NCBI RefSeq assembly: GCF_001665625.1
Contig: NZ_LZSY01000023.1
Span: 1-56,141, forward strand
Reading direction: 5' to 3'
DNA: 56,141 nt
Source of the DNA: Mycolicibacterium peregrinum
GTDB taxonomy: Bacteria > Actinomycetota > Actinomycetes > Mycobacteriales > Mycobacteriaceae
A program made the translations under genes and the position numbers. Positions 27,311-36,653 of the stretch are shown here, piece by piece; the stretch's first letter is position 1; each line of letters opens with the position of its first letter. The notes under the pieces were generated by a model. It did not search any database and had not been told where the DNA came from. It saw nothing but the letters and a program-made list of their open reading frames with translations.

Positions 27311-28447
27311 GTGACCACCTACACGGCGACTTACACCGCGGCAAGGCCGTTCCACACCGCCCTGCTGGCCGAATTGGACAGTGCGAGTTCGGCCTTCCGG
27401 CACATCACGCCGAACTGGTTCGCCTCGGTGATGGGCACCGGAATCGTCGCGACGGCGGCGGCCACCCTGCCGCTGCACCTGTCGGGCCTGCACGAGTTCG
27501 CCACTGCGGTATGGATTCTCGCCGCCACCGTGCTGGTGATCCTGACCGCGGCGTTCGCCACGCACTGGATCCGCCATCGGGAACAGGCGAAGGCCTACGC
27601 CGGGCACCAGGTGATGGGGCAGTTCTACGGTGCCCCGGCGATGGCGCTGCTCACCGTCGGAGCGGGTGCGCTGCTGCTCGGGCCGGGCATCATCGGCCCG
27701 TCCGCGGCGCTGGCCCTCGACGTAGTGCTGTGGATCGCCGGTACGGCGCTGGGATTGGTTGTGAGTCTGTGGCTTCCGTACGCGATGATCACCCGTGAGG
27801 ATCACACCGACGTCGAGGCGGTGCCGGCCTGGATGATGCCGGTGGTGTCGCCGATGGTCTCGGCCTCCACCGGCGCCCTGCTGCTGTCGCATCTCGGTCC
27901 GGGACAAGCGGGGATGACCTTGTTGGTCGCCTGCTATGCCATGTTCGGTCTGAGCCTGCTGGCCGGTCTGATCACCACCACCATGGTGTATTCGCGGCTC
28001 ATGCACGGCGGCTTCAGCCAGGTGCAGGCGATTCCGACGGTGTGGATCGTGCTCGGCGTCGTCGGCCAGTCGATCACCGCGGCCAATCTGCTGGCGGCCC
28101 ATGCCGGCTCGGTGCTCACCGACAGCGCCACGGTCTCTGCTCTGCACGCCTTCGGGATCGTCTACGGCCTGGTGATGGGCGGCTTCGGAGCGTTTGTGTT
28201 CTGCCTCGCGACGGCACTCACCGTGCACGGTGCGCGCCGCGGGCTGTCATTCAGCCTGACCTGGTGGAGCTTCACCTTCCCGGTGGGGACCTGCGTGACG
28301 GGAGCATCAGCACTGGGCGTCGCCACCGGTGCCGTCGCCATTTCCTGGCTGGCGGTCGCACTGTACGTGGTGCTGCTCGGGGCCTGGGCCACCGTCGCGA
28401 CCAACACCCTTCGCGGGGTGCGGACCGGACGGCTACTGCGCGGCTGA
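27311..28447 (+). CDS. TDT-family (tellurite resistance/dicarboxylate) transporter
   Basis: A 378-residue membrane protein with about ten hydrophobic segments. TPNWFASVMGTGIVATAA at residues 34-51 and the pattern of short loops match the TehA/Mae1/SLAC1 superfamily. Members carry C4-dicarboxylates, sulphite or anions. The start is GTG at 27311. A strong bidirectional hairpin terminator follows at 28467. Confidence 0.85.
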   Translation: MTTYTATYTAARPFHTALLAELDSASSAFRHITPNWFASVMGTGIVATAAATLPLHLSGLHEFATAVWILAATVLVILTAAFATHWIRHREQAKAYAGHQVMGQFYGAPAMALLTVGAGALLLGPGIIGPSAALALDVVLWIAGTALGLVVSLWLPYAMITREDHTDVEAVPAWMMPVVSPMVSASTGALLLSHLGPGQAGMTLLVACYAMFGLSLLAGLITTTMVYSRLMHGGFSQVQAIPTVWIVLGVVGQSITAANLLAAHAGSVLTDSATVSALHAFGIVYGLVMGGFGAFVFCLATALTVHGARRGLSFSLTWWSFTFPVGTCVTGASALGVATGAVAISWLAVALYVVLLGAWATVATNTLRGVRTGRLLRG

Positions 28448-28466
28448 GGTCAGCGCATCTACCGAG

Positions 28467-28518
28467 AACAACGCCATGGTCGCGATCCGGCAGCGGGAGC
28501 GACCACGGCGTTGTTTTC
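28467..28518. terminator. Intrinsic terminator between convergent TDT and LysR genes
   Basis: AACAACGCC-AT-GGTCGC (28467-28483) pairs with GCGACC-AC-GGCGTTGTT (28499-28515), followed by TTT on the plus strand. On the minus strand the stem is preceded by a similar T-run complement, so it may serve both genes. Confidence 0.75.
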
Positions 28519-28538
28519 GTGACGGTTCCTGGCCCGGC

Positions 28539-29474
28539 TCAACGCGCCGAGGCGATGTGGCTGAGCAGTTCGCGCACCGCCCCGGCCGGCGGGGTGCGGC
28601 CACCCGACCAGATGGCACGCAGTTCCCGGTGCAGATCCAGTCCGGCGACGGGTACCTCACACAGCCGGCCCAGGGTGAGATCGTCTTCGACGGCGAGCCG
28701 GCTCATCACGGCGGGCCCGGCCCCGGCCAGCACCGCGGCACGCATCGCGGTTGCCGACGACAATTCGATCGCGGGGTCGGCCTGCCGGCTCGACGGGCCA
28801 AGCGCGGACCGCAGCGCAGAACTGAGGGCATCCCTGGTGCCCGAACCGATTTCCCTTGACACCAAAGGTGTCTCGCTGAGTTCGACGGGGCTGACCGGGG
28901 CGGATCTGCGGGCCCACTTGTGATCCGGGGGTACCACGGCGACCAGCTCGTCACGGGCGATCACTCGGCTGTGCAGTCCGGTCGGGACGCCTGGAGATTC
29001 GATGAAGCCGAGGTCGGCCGACCCGTCCTGGACGCCGGCGATCACCTGATCGCTGTTGGCCGCGGTGAGGATGACCTGGGGTGCGTTCACTCCGCGGTGT
29101 GCCGCGTCGGCCTGCAGCGACACCAGCCAGCGCGGCATGAGTTGTTCTGCGATGGTGAGGCTGGCCGCGACGGTGACGCGATCGCGGCTCTCGGTACGCA
29201 TCGAGGCCAGCCCGGCGTCCACCCGCTCCGCGACGTCGAGCAATTGGTCGGCCCACTCGGCGACGACCGCACCGGCCGCGGTCAGCTGCGAACCGCGGGG
29301 ACTGCGCTGTACCAGCCGCACGCCGGTCTGCGATTCGATCGAGGCCAGCCGCGCGGACACCGCCTGTTGGGTGAGACCCAGCTCACGCCCGGCGGCTCCG
29401 ATGCTGCCGGTACGCGCGATCGCCAGCAGCACTTCGAACGCTGCCAGCTCGGGCATTCGGGGGCTGAGCGGCAT
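28539..29474 (-). CDS. LysR-family transcriptional regulator
   Basis: A 311-residue regulator. The N-terminal winged helix contains ARTGSIGAAGRELGLTQQAVSARLASIE and the substrate-binding domain follows. GVPTGLHSRVIARDELVAVVPPDHKWA resembles CysB/CbbR-type effector domains. Unlike most LysR genes it is convergent with the TDT transporter, and its divergent neighbour is the aroF leader, 87 bases away, which it could influence. Confidence 0.85.
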   Translation of the reverse strand: MPLSPRMPELAAFEVLLAIARTGSIGAAGRELGLTQQAVSARLASIESQTGVRLVQRSPRGSQLTAAGAVVAEWADQLLDVAERVDAGLASMRTESRDRVTVAASLTIAEQLMPRWLVSLQADAAHRGVNAPQVILTAANSDQVIAGVQDGSADLGFIESPGVPTGLHSRVIARDELVAVVPPDHKWARRSAPVSPVELSETPLVSREIGSGTRDALSSALRSALGPSSRQADPAIELSSATAMRAAVLAGAGPAVMSRLAVEDDLTLGRLCEVPVAGLDLHRELRAIWSGGRTPPAGAVRELLSHIASAR

Positions 29475-29523
29475 GCCCAGGATCGTAGGGCGTGGTCACA
29501 AATGGCGGTTGTGAACGCACCGG

Positions 29524-29554
29524 TTGGGGCGTCGCGCCGGACGTGGTGTAACCT
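29524..29554 (+). promoter_or_regulatory. Likely promoter of the aroF leader transcript
   Basis: A -10-like TAACCT at 29549-29554 lies seven bases before the GTG of the leader peptide (29562). TTGGGG at 29524-29529 could act as a weak -35 with a 19-base spacer. The spacing predicts a leaderless mRNA starting at the leader GTG. Confidence 0.5.
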
Positions 29555-29561
29555 GGCCGAC

Positions 29562-29636
29562 GTGACTATCGGCGTGTGTGCCAGCTATTGGCGCTTTATC
29601 GAGGCTCCGGGCGGAGCCGATAAAGCGCAGCACTAA
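29562..29636 (+). CDS. Aromatic amino-acid leader peptide (attenuator ORF) upstream of aroF
   Basis: A 24-codon ORF starting with GTG and ending with TAA. Residues 9-12 are Tyr-Trp-Arg-Phe, that is, all three aromatic amino acids in four codons. The ORF overlaps a strong hairpin whose 5' arm begins directly after the Trp codon. It lies 107 bases upstream of a type I DAHP synthase, the first enzyme of aromatic amino-acid synthesis. A ribosome-mediated attenuator upstream of the equivalent gene is known in Corynebacterium glutamicum, as I recall. This ORF is too short for standard gene callers. Confidence 0.82.
   Translation: MTIGVCASYWRFIEAPGGADKAQH
29591..29628 (+). promoter_or_regulatory. 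Attenuator hairpin 1:2 overlapping the leader peptide
   Basis: GCGCTTTATC-GA-GGCTCC (29591-29608), loop GGGC, then GGAGCC-GATAAAGCGC (29613-29628): a 16-pair stem with a two-base bulge. The 3' part AAAGCGCAGC (29622-29631) can instead pair with GCTGCCTTT (29676-29684), the 3' arm and tail of the downstream terminator. A second option is GGCTCCGGG (29603-29611) with CCCGGAGCC (29648-29656). This is the layout expected for pause and antiterminator structures. Confidence 0.75.
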
Positions 29637-29658
29637 GCACGCATCCACCCGGAGCCCA

Positions 29659-29690
29659 GGCAGTGACCATCGGTCGCTGCCTTTCGTCGT
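29659..29690 (+). terminator. Candidate attenuator terminator before aroF
   Basis: GGCAGTGACC (29659-29668), loop ATC, and GGTCGCTGCC (29672-29681) form a ten-pair stem with one G-U pair. It is followed by TTTCGTCGTT. It lies between the leader peptide and aroF and competes with the antiterminator pairing. Confidence 0.65.
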
Positions 29691-29713
29691 TACAGGGCGC
29701 CGGAACTCTTGCA

Positions 29714-29737
29714 GGTGCCCACCACCAGGAAGGCACC
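29714..29737 (+). promoter_or_regulatory. Hairpin enclosing the aroF ribosome-binding site
   Basis: GGTGCC (29714-29719) and GGCACC (29732-29737) can pair with a 12-base loop. The AGGAAGG ribosome-binding site (about 29727-29733) lies in the loop and the 3' arm, seven bases or more before the ATG at 29744. Translation of aroF may therefore be modulated as well as its transcription. Confidence 0.5.
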
Positions 29738-29743
29738 CCAAAA

Positions 29744-30798
<1,055 letters not shown>

Positions 30799-30802
<4 letters not shown>

Positions 30803-31608
30803 CTTCCGCTCGGCTTGCGGTACCGGCCGCCGGGGTCGCGGTCGAACTTGGGCGGTTCGGCGGGGTCGAGTTCGATGAGGACGTCATCGTCGGTGTCGTG
30901 AGGCGCACTGAAGACCACGACGCGTGAGCCGGCCAGCGGAACCCGGGAGTGATGGGCGACCATGTTCGCCGTCACCACCCGACGTCCGGTCGGGCCTTCG
31001 AACGCGACGGTGACGGTGAATTGAGGATCGTCCGCAGTCCACCGCTGCTTGAACTCCACATTGCGCAACTCGCCTGGTGAACGCACACCGTGCCGGCGCA
31101 GGGCCGCCAGCCGGTCTTGCCTGCGACGGGTATAGCCGATGCCCCGCCCCGCCGCCGCGTCGGCGGCCGCCGCGGCGGCCGAGCACACCACGCTGACCAG
31201 CGCCAGGACCCCGCCGGTGACACCCCCTATCCACAGTGCGGCTCCCAACAGGCCGACCGCGACGCCGGCGAGGGCGGGTATGACGGCCACCCGGTTGGCG
31301 GTACTGCGCTGGCCGAAAGTGTCGAGGGCCTCGTCGGCGAGGATGCCGGCGAGGATGGCCGGAAGAAACGAGCCGACGATCGCGGCGAGGCCCAACCAGG
31401 TCGACGGGTTGTGGGTCTGCATGCTGTGAATCCAGAATGCTGCGCCGACGGCGACCGGTACCCACAGGATGAAGGTGAGGACGGCGAAGAATCGCAGCGT
31501 TTCTGACGGTCGGGCGACGGGCACGGTGATGTGGCCGTGCTTTTCGACGGTGGAGAAGTGCGGCAGCGTGCTCTCCCATATGGAGGACTGCGCGGTGTCA
31601 CTGCTCAC
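30799..31608 (-). CDS. Membrane protein of unknown function
   Basis: A 269-residue protein with four hydrophobic segments in residues 38-150 and a basic, then acidic, cytoplasmic C-terminal domain of about 110 residues. The domain's strands (QFTVTVAFEGPTGRRVV, SRVVVFSAPHDTDDDVLIELDP) suggest a small beta-fold. No family was recognised. The start is GTG at 31608. It is convergent with aroF, sharing the CTAG stop, and 117 bases downstream of the PPE gene's end on the same strand. Confidence 0.7.
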
Positions 31609-31725
31609 CTGGTGCTCCCTTCCAACGGAATCACCAGTATTGGCATGACCTCCCGACGGTCGCGCGCCGTGGACGGAAGATCACGCGGGTTCTCACGAAT
31701 TACTCACCGCCTCAACATGGATCGG

Positions 31726-33315
31726 TTAGGCATCGTCCTCTGTCGCCGGCGCGGCGTCCACCTCGGGCTGCCAGCTGCCCGGCACCATCGGGATCGTCGT
31801 TCCGTCGCCGAAGGCGTCGTCGGCCAACGTGGTCAGCCCGGCCGGTCCGGCCACCGTCGATTTCACTGCGGTTCCGGTGAATCCGAGGTTTCCGGCCCCA
31901 CTCTCGGAGGCGCTCGTGTTGACCGCTTGCTCGGGCGGCGGTGCGGCGACACCGTCGGCCGTCAGGAACTCATAGCGGTAACCGCGATCTTTGGCGGTTC
32001 CGCCGCGTCGCTTGCGGGCCTGCGACCGGCGCTTGTTGATCGCCGCGGCTGTGGCGGCGGCCGCGGCGGACGCGCCTACGGAGTCCGAAGCCTTGGCGGT
32101 GGCGCTGTACCGCGACGTCGCGCCATGACCGAATCCGGCGCCCCCGCCCGGCACCGCATACAGGGAGGTCTCGGTCCCGGCGGGCATCGGAGTGGGAGTT
32201 GACGGTGCAGGGGCGGCGGGCGCGGAGGTGGGAGTGGACGTCGGTGCGGCGCCCGCCGCCACCGATGCCGGCGCCGCGGAGCCGGGCAACGCGGCGACTG
32301 CGGGCGGCTCGGCACGGGCGATTTCCTCGGCCGGAGCGTCGATCGGAATGTCGTAGGCCTGGGCCAGTCCGACGATCCCGAGTAGTCCGAGCATGGCCGG
32401 GGACGCGGCCGCGACCGCAGCGGCGTACAGCGGAGTGCCCAGCACAGCGAAGACGGCCGTGTACGCACCCAGGAAGAACACGTTGATGTAGGTGCTGAAC
32501 AACAAGGACGGGTCAGCGATGATCTCGGCGAGGATCTGCGGGATCCGCCAGGGTTCAAGAATGAATTCCCTGAGCTGGTCGTACATCCCGTAGAAATGCT
32601 CAGACTGCTCGGCCAGCCAGTTCCCGATCGGATCGTTGGCCTTGATCCACTCGATGAACTCCTCGTACGAACTGAGCACATCGCTCAGGCTGAGGGAAGA
32701 GCCCGATTCGCCGGCCCGGGCCACGGCGGCAGACTGCATCATCGTCGCCGACCCGGAGCCCGCTTCCCCGACCCCCGGCGCCAGCAGTACCGGTGCCGCC
32801 GTGGACGGCGGCGCGGTCGCCACCGCAACCTCGGTGGACGCCTGGTAGACCGTCATCGTGGTCGCGGCCTGGATCCACATGCGGACGTAGTCGGCCTCGT
32901 TGACCGCGATGGGGACGGTGTTGATCCCGAAGAAGTTGGTGGCCACCAGCACACCGAGGGTCGTGCGGTTGGCGGCGAGTTCGGCCAGCGTCGGCATCGC
33001 TGCCAGGGCGGTGGTGTAGGAGGCGGCCGCGGTCTCGATCTGGGCGGCCACCCGTGCGCTGCTCGCGCTGGTGGCGCCCAGCCAGGCCAGGTAGGGCAGG
33101 TGTGCCGCCGCGTACCGATCGGCGCTGGGCCCCTCCCATGACCCGGCCTGGACCGTACCCATCAGCGTTGTCAATTCGGTTGCGGCCGAGGAGTATTCGG
33201 TACTCAACGAGGTCCATGCCCCGGCCGCCGCCAGCAGTGGCCCGGCGCCCGGACCGCTGCTGAGCAGAGCTGAATGCACTTCGGGCGGCAGCGCCATCCA
33301 CACGGGGGCGGTCAT
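31726..33315 (-). CDS. PPE-family protein (PPW subgroup), iron-box controlled
   Basis: A 529-residue PPE protein. Pro10-Pro11-Glu12 define the family, and [11 protein letters not shown] holds the WxG-type motif of the ~180-residue helical domain. The C-terminal region has GFTGT and PMVPGSW, the PxxPxxW mark of the PPW subgroup. A Pro/Ala/Thr-rich linker lies around residues 350-390. PPE proteins are exported by ESX systems, usually with a PE partner. No PE gene is adjacent. The start ATG overlaps the stop of a 23-codon ORF as ATGA. An IdeR-type box lies 143 bases upstream, and the next gene upstream encodes heme oxygenase, so a role in iron or heme uptake is inferred. Confidence 0.87.
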   Translation of the reverse strand: MTAPVWMALPPEVHSALLSSGPGAGPLLAAAGAWTSLSTEYSSAATELTTLMGTVQAGSWEGPSADRYAAAHLPYLAWLGATSASSARVAAQIETAAASYTTALAAMPTLAELAANRTTLGVLVATNFFGINTVPIAVNEADYVRMWIQAATTMTVYQASTEVAVATAPPSTAAPVLLAPGVGEAGSGSATMMQSAAVARAGESGSSLSLSDVLSSYEEFIEWIKANDPIGNWLAEQSEHFYGMYDQLREFILEPWRIPQILAEIIADPSLLFSTYINVFFLGAYTAVFAVLGTPLYAAAVAAASPAMLGLLGIVGLAQAYDIPIDAPAEEIARAEPPAVAALPGSAAPASVAAGAAPTSTPTSAPAAPAPSTPTPMPAGTETSLYAVPGGGAGFGHGATSRYSATAKASDSVGASAAAAATAAAINKRRSQARKRRGGTAKDRGYRYEFLTADGVAAPPPEQAVNTSASESGAGNLGFTGTAVKSTVAGPAGLTTLADDAFGDGTTIPMVPGSWQPEVDAAPATEDDA

Positions 33316-33383
33316 CGCAGACCCCCCAGGACGGGCGAAGTGGCGTCGTTTGCCGACGGAGGGACGGGGGTGCAGATAGTCAT
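33312..33383 (-). CDS. Short ORF overlapping the PPE start
   Basis: A 23-codon ORF beginning ATGACTATC (start at 33383; peptide [13 protein letters not shown]...) and ending in TGA, which overlaps the PPE ATG (ATGA at 33312-33315). It lies in the 5' region between the iron box and the PPE gene. Its geometry fits translational coupling. No typical ribosome-binding site is seen directly before its ATG. Whether it is translated is unknown. Confidence 0.4.
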   Translation of the reverse strand: MTICTPVPPSANDATSPVLGGLR

Positions 33384-33457
33384 CGCGTTGTCCGGGATGC
33401 AGCGCGTGCCGGCGGCCCGGTTCTCCTCTCGATCGCTTTGCTCCCCCAGTGGCTAAG

Positions 33458-33476
33458 TATGGTTAGCATAAGCTAA
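33458..33476 (-). promoter_or_regulatory. IdeR-type iron box upstream of the PPE gene
   Basis: On the minus strand TTAGCTTATGCTAACCATA matches 15 of 19 positions of the consensus TTAGGTTAGGCTAACCTAA. The core TTAGC-N4-GCTAA is a perfect palindrome. TATGCT within it could be the -10 hexamer, so iron-loaded IdeR would block transcription of the PPE gene. Confidence 0.75.
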
Positions 33477-33542
33477 CTTTTGCCGATTTGGGGTATGAAC
33501 TTCCTATGTGCCGACACAGTCGTCAGTTGGTGTGTGCGCGGG

Positions 33543-34196
33543 TCAGCGGCGGTAAGCGGGCAGGTTGGCGGTGAGTTCGTCGAACAGTGCCTGGTTCAGC
33601 GCGAAGGCCACCTTGACCTCGTCGACGACGCGGTCGATGTCGTCCTGATCGAGGTCGAGACCGTCGAGTCGGGCCCGGTAGGCGTCCTTGTACGGCTTGG
33701 CCCGCATCGGGAATTCGTAGAACGACAGGCCTGCGCCGTCCAGGTCGAAGGACCGGTCGAGCACTCGACCGATGGCCTGGCCGCCGGACAGGTCGCCGAG
33801 GTAGCGGGTGTAGTGGTGGGCCAGAAGTGCTCCGCCCCAATCGGATTCGGCGATCCGGGTGCAGTAGGCCTGGGCGGCGGGGGAGTCGACCTCGTGCGCT
33901 GAGCCCGGGGCCCAATGGTCGAGGTCGGCGTCGATGGTGGCCAACCGTTCCAGCATCGGGTCATGGAACGCGCCGACGACCGGGTCGGTACGTCGGGCTC
34001 GGACCGTGTCCTCCAGGCTGCGATAGACCGCGCGCAGTCGCAGCAGGTAATCAACGTAGCCCTGGCCGTTGACCCGCCCGCTGAGCAACTCCGACATGAA
34101 CGACGACTGCTCGGCGGCCTCGTGCTCGCTTCGCGAGTCCTCGCGCATGGCGACGGACAGCGATCGGACGGTCTCGGGGGCAACGGCGCTCGGCAT
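33543..34196 (-). CDS. Biliverdin-type heme oxygenase (HmuO-like)
   Basis: A 217-residue enzyme that opens the heme ring to biliverdin, CO and Fe2+. His25 in SRSEHEAAE is the proximal heme ligand, and the distal-helix glycine motif YLGDLSGGQ is at residues 132-140. This is the classical all-helical fold, different from the mycobacterial MhuD enzyme. A double palindromic operator lies upstream, directly followed by a TetR gene on the same strand, and an iron-box PPE gene follows, suggesting a heme-iron utilisation unit. Confidence 0.92.
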   Translation of the reverse strand: MPSAVAPETVRSLSVAMREDSRSEHEAAEQSSFMSELLSGRVNGQGYVDYLLRLRAVYRSLEDTVRARRTDPVVGAFHDPMLERLATIDADLDHWAPGSAHEVDSPAAQAYCTRIAESDWGGALLAHHYTRYLGDLSGGQAIGRVLDRSFDLDGAGLSFYEFPMRAKPYKDAYRARLDGLDLDQDDIDRVVDEVKVAFALNQALFDELTANLPAYRR

Positions 34197-34219
34197 ACTC
34201 TGGCTCCAGGTGTTTTAAC

Positions 34220-34252
34220 GACAGGTTGTCAACATCATGCCGACAATCTGTC
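34220..34252. promoter_or_regulatory. Double palindromic operator upstream of heme oxygenase
   Basis: GACAGGTTGTC (34220-34230) and GACAATCTGTC (34242-34252) are each GACA-N3-TGTC palindromes with centres 22 bases apart (two DNA turns). Together they also form a larger inverted repeat (10 of 11 bases). They lie 24 bases upstream of the heme oxygenase start and 36 bases downstream of the TetR stop. They are probably bound by that TetR protein as a pair of dimers. Confidence 0.7.
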
Positions 34253-34287
34253 AGGAAACCTAGCACCGGGTCGCGCGGCGTGGGGAT

Positions 34288-34854
34288 CTACGTTTTTGCG
34301 GACAGTGCGCGCAGGACAAACTGCTCGATGGCGGCTACTGGAAGGTGCCGTGGCGCCAGGCACGCATGGATCAGTGACATGGTGGCGGCCTCGTCGTCGA
34401 TGACGAACTTCCCGTCGGCCACACCCTGCGCGAGGATCTCGCGCAGCACGTCCTCCACCGCCACCACGTGATCGCGGATGGCCAGCATGGTCTCGTTCGA
34501 CAAGGCGCCATACAGCTGCATGCCCATGCCCATGTGGAATTCCTGTCCGGCTTCGAGCTGGTGCCGGATGTAAACCCTAAGTCGCCCAACGGGATCGTTC
34601 ACCTCGGACAGCGCGTTGCGCAGCCCGTCGAGGTAGCGGCTCGTCTCATGCGACGCGAATGCGATCACCACCGACTCTTTGTCCGGGAAGTGGTGATAGA
34701 TCGCGGTCCGTCCGATGCCGGCCTCGGCCGCGAGCTTGGCCATGGTGATCGCGTCGAAGCTGTGCTCGGTCATCAGGGCGGCGAATGCTTCGAAGATGCG
34801 CTGCTGGATCTGCTCGCGGTGTTCTTCGACCGATGAGGCGCTGATCCTGGGCAC
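34288..34854 (-). CDS. TetR-family transcriptional regulator
   Basis: A 188-residue regulator. The DNA-binding domain (residues ~15-62) contains TMAKLAAEAGIGRTAIYHHFPDKESV. The ligand domain is variable, with a Met/Gly-rich stretch GQEFHMGMGMQLYG and His residues near HACLAPRHLP that might bind metal or heme; this is speculative. The start is GTG at 34854. It is directly upstream of heme oxygenase on the same strand and divergent from a membrane alpha/beta-hydrolase protein. Confidence 0.88.
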   Translation of the reverse strand: MPRISASSVEEHREQIQQRIFEAFAALMTEHSFDAITMAKLAAEAGIGRTAIYHHFPDKESVVIAFASHETSRYLDGLRNALSEVNDPVGRLRVYIRHQLEAGQEFHMGMGMQLYGALSNETMLAIRDHVVAVEDVLREILAQGVADGKFVIDDEAATMSLIHACLAPRHLPVAAIEQFVLRALSAKT

Positions 34855-34971
34855 GCTCGAGTCTAACGCCCGCCCTGCCTGCGGATTCTGTTAGTCCAGC
34901 CTTAGCCGGCAGGTGGGGAACCCGCCGTCCATTACAGTCTCGATACTCATCTGGATGAAGGGCGGTACTTC

Positions 34972-36642
34972 GTGCTGCGAGCCTTGCGGGACTTACCCAT
35001 CCCGGCGCCCGTGACGTCCGCGGCACGCACCCTGCATCCGGTCGGACTGGCCGTCGCGCTGCTGTTCTTCGCCTGGTCGATGAGCCCGTCTCTGTTACCG
35101 CGGGCGTGGTACCTGCAGGGGGTCGCGACGGGTATCAGTGTCGGGATCGGATACGGGTTGGGGTGCGCGACGGCATGGGTCGTGCGGCGTTGCGGGATCA
35201 GTCCGCAATGGTCCGTGCGCATCCGACGGATCGGGTGGTGGGCACTGGCCGGTGCCGCCGCCGTGGTTGTCCCGACGTTCCTGGTGCTCGGGTCGTGGTG
35301 GCAGCAGATCGTGCGCGACCTGATCGGCATGCCACGTGCCGAGCGGTCGTTCTACCTCCTGGTGCTGCTCCTCGCTCTGGTGATCGCACTGGCGCTTGTG
35401 GCGATCGGGCGTGGATTACGTTGGGCCACCCATCGTTTGACTGATTTCGGTGGCCGGTTCGTGCCCGGCCCGGTGGCCCGGTTGGCTGCCGTGGTGATCG
35501 TGGTGACGCTGGTGGTGACGGGGCTCGACGGCGCCCTGCACCGCGGCCTGCTGAGCATCGCCGAACATTCCGCGAAGACGGCTGACAAGAGCACCGCGGA
35601 GGGCGTGACGCAACCGAGTGCGCCGGAGCGTTCCGGTTCGCCGGCCTCGGCGCAGCCGTGGGACTCCCTCGGGCGCGAAGGCCGAAGTTTCGTGGCCGGT
35701 GGCCCCAACGTCGAACAGATCTCGAAAGTGACCGGCGCGCCGGCACGTACGCCGATCCGGGTGTACGCCGGCCGCACCTCCGCCGACAGCGTCGAAGGCA
35801 TCGCCGGGCAGGTGATCGCCGAGCTGCACCGCACCCACGCCTTCGAGCGCAAGGTGCTGGCCGTGGTGACCACCACCGGGCGCGGCTGGGTGAACCCGAA
35901 TGTGGCGGCCGCCCTCGAATACGTCAACGGCGGGGATACCGCGATCGCGTCGATGCAGTATTCGTTCCTGCCCAGCGCGCTGTCCTTCATCGCCGACCGG
36001 GAGACCCCACCGCTGGCAGGGCAGGCACTGTTCGAAGCGGTGCACCGGGTCTGGGTGGCGCTGCCAGAGGTCAAACGGCCGAAACTGGTGGTGTTCGGGG
36101 AGAGCCTTGGTTCGTTCGGCGGCCAGTCGGCGTTCGCCTCCGGCGCCGATATCGTCAGCCGCACCGATGGCGCGTTGTTGGTGGGAACGCCCAACTTCGC
36201 GCAGCCGTGGGGGAGACTCACCGCCAACAGGGATCCCGGCTCGCTGCAACGACTACCGGTGATCGACGGAGGACGCCATATCCGCTTCGCCTCCCGGACC
36301 TCCGATGTGAATCTCGCTGGGCACTGGGAGTTTCCGCGTGTGGTGTTCTGGCAGCACGCCAGCGATCCGATCACGTGGTGGTCGTTCGACCTGCTGCTGC
36401 ACCGGCCGGACTGGTTGCGGGAACCGCTGGGACCCGATGTGGACCCGGGGATGCGCTGGCTACCGTTGGTCACCTTCTGGCAGGTCACGCTGGACATGAT
36501 TTTCTCCGCCGACGTGCCCTACGGGTATGGGCATGCGTTCGGACCGGATGCCGCTGACCTGTGGGTCGACATCCTCGCGCCGAAGGGTTGGGATCCCGCA
36601 GTGACCCAGCGGATTCAGGACGCGATCGGCCGCTTCGCGTAG
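34972..36642 (+). CDS. Membrane protein with C-terminal alpha/beta-hydrolase domain
   Basis: A 556-residue protein. Five or so hydrophobic segments fill residues 22-185, followed by a soluble domain with the serine-hydrolase elbow VFGESLGSFGG. The segments GRGWVNPNVAAALEYVNGGDTAIASMQYSFLPS and WLPLVTFWQVTLDM are typical of the mycobacterial alpha/beta-hydrolase family with an N-terminal membrane domain. It may act on lipid substrates at the membrane; this is inference. The start is GTG at 34972. It is divergent from tetR (117-base gap). Confidence 0.82.
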   Translation: MLRALRDLPIPAPVTSAARTLHPVGLAVALLFFAWSMSPSLLPRAWYLQGVATGISVGIGYGLGCATAWVVRRCGISPQWSVRIRRIGWWALAGAAAVVVPTFLVLGSWWQQIVRDLIGMPRAERSFYLLVLLLALVIALALVAIGRGLRWATHRLTDFGGRFVPGPVARLAAVVIVVTLVVTGLDGALHRGLLSIAEHSAKTADKSTAEGVTQPSAPERSGSPASAQPWDSLGREGRSFVAGGPNVEQISKVTGAPARTPIRVYAGRTSADSVEGIAGQVIAELHRTHAFERKVLAVVTTTGRGWVNPNVAAALEYVNGGDTAIASMQYSFLPSALSFIADRETPPLAGQALFEAVHRVWVALPEVKRPKLVVFGESLGSFGGQSAFASGADIVSRTDGALLVGTPNFAQPWGRLTANRDPGSLQRLPVIDGGRHIRFASRTSDVNLAGHWEFPRVVFWQHASDPITWWSFDLLLHRPDWLREPLGPDVDPGMRWLPLVTFWQVTLDMIFSADVPYGYGHAFGPDAADLWVDILAPKGWDPAVTQRIQDAIGRFA

Positions 36643-36653
36643 TCTGCGCGTTT

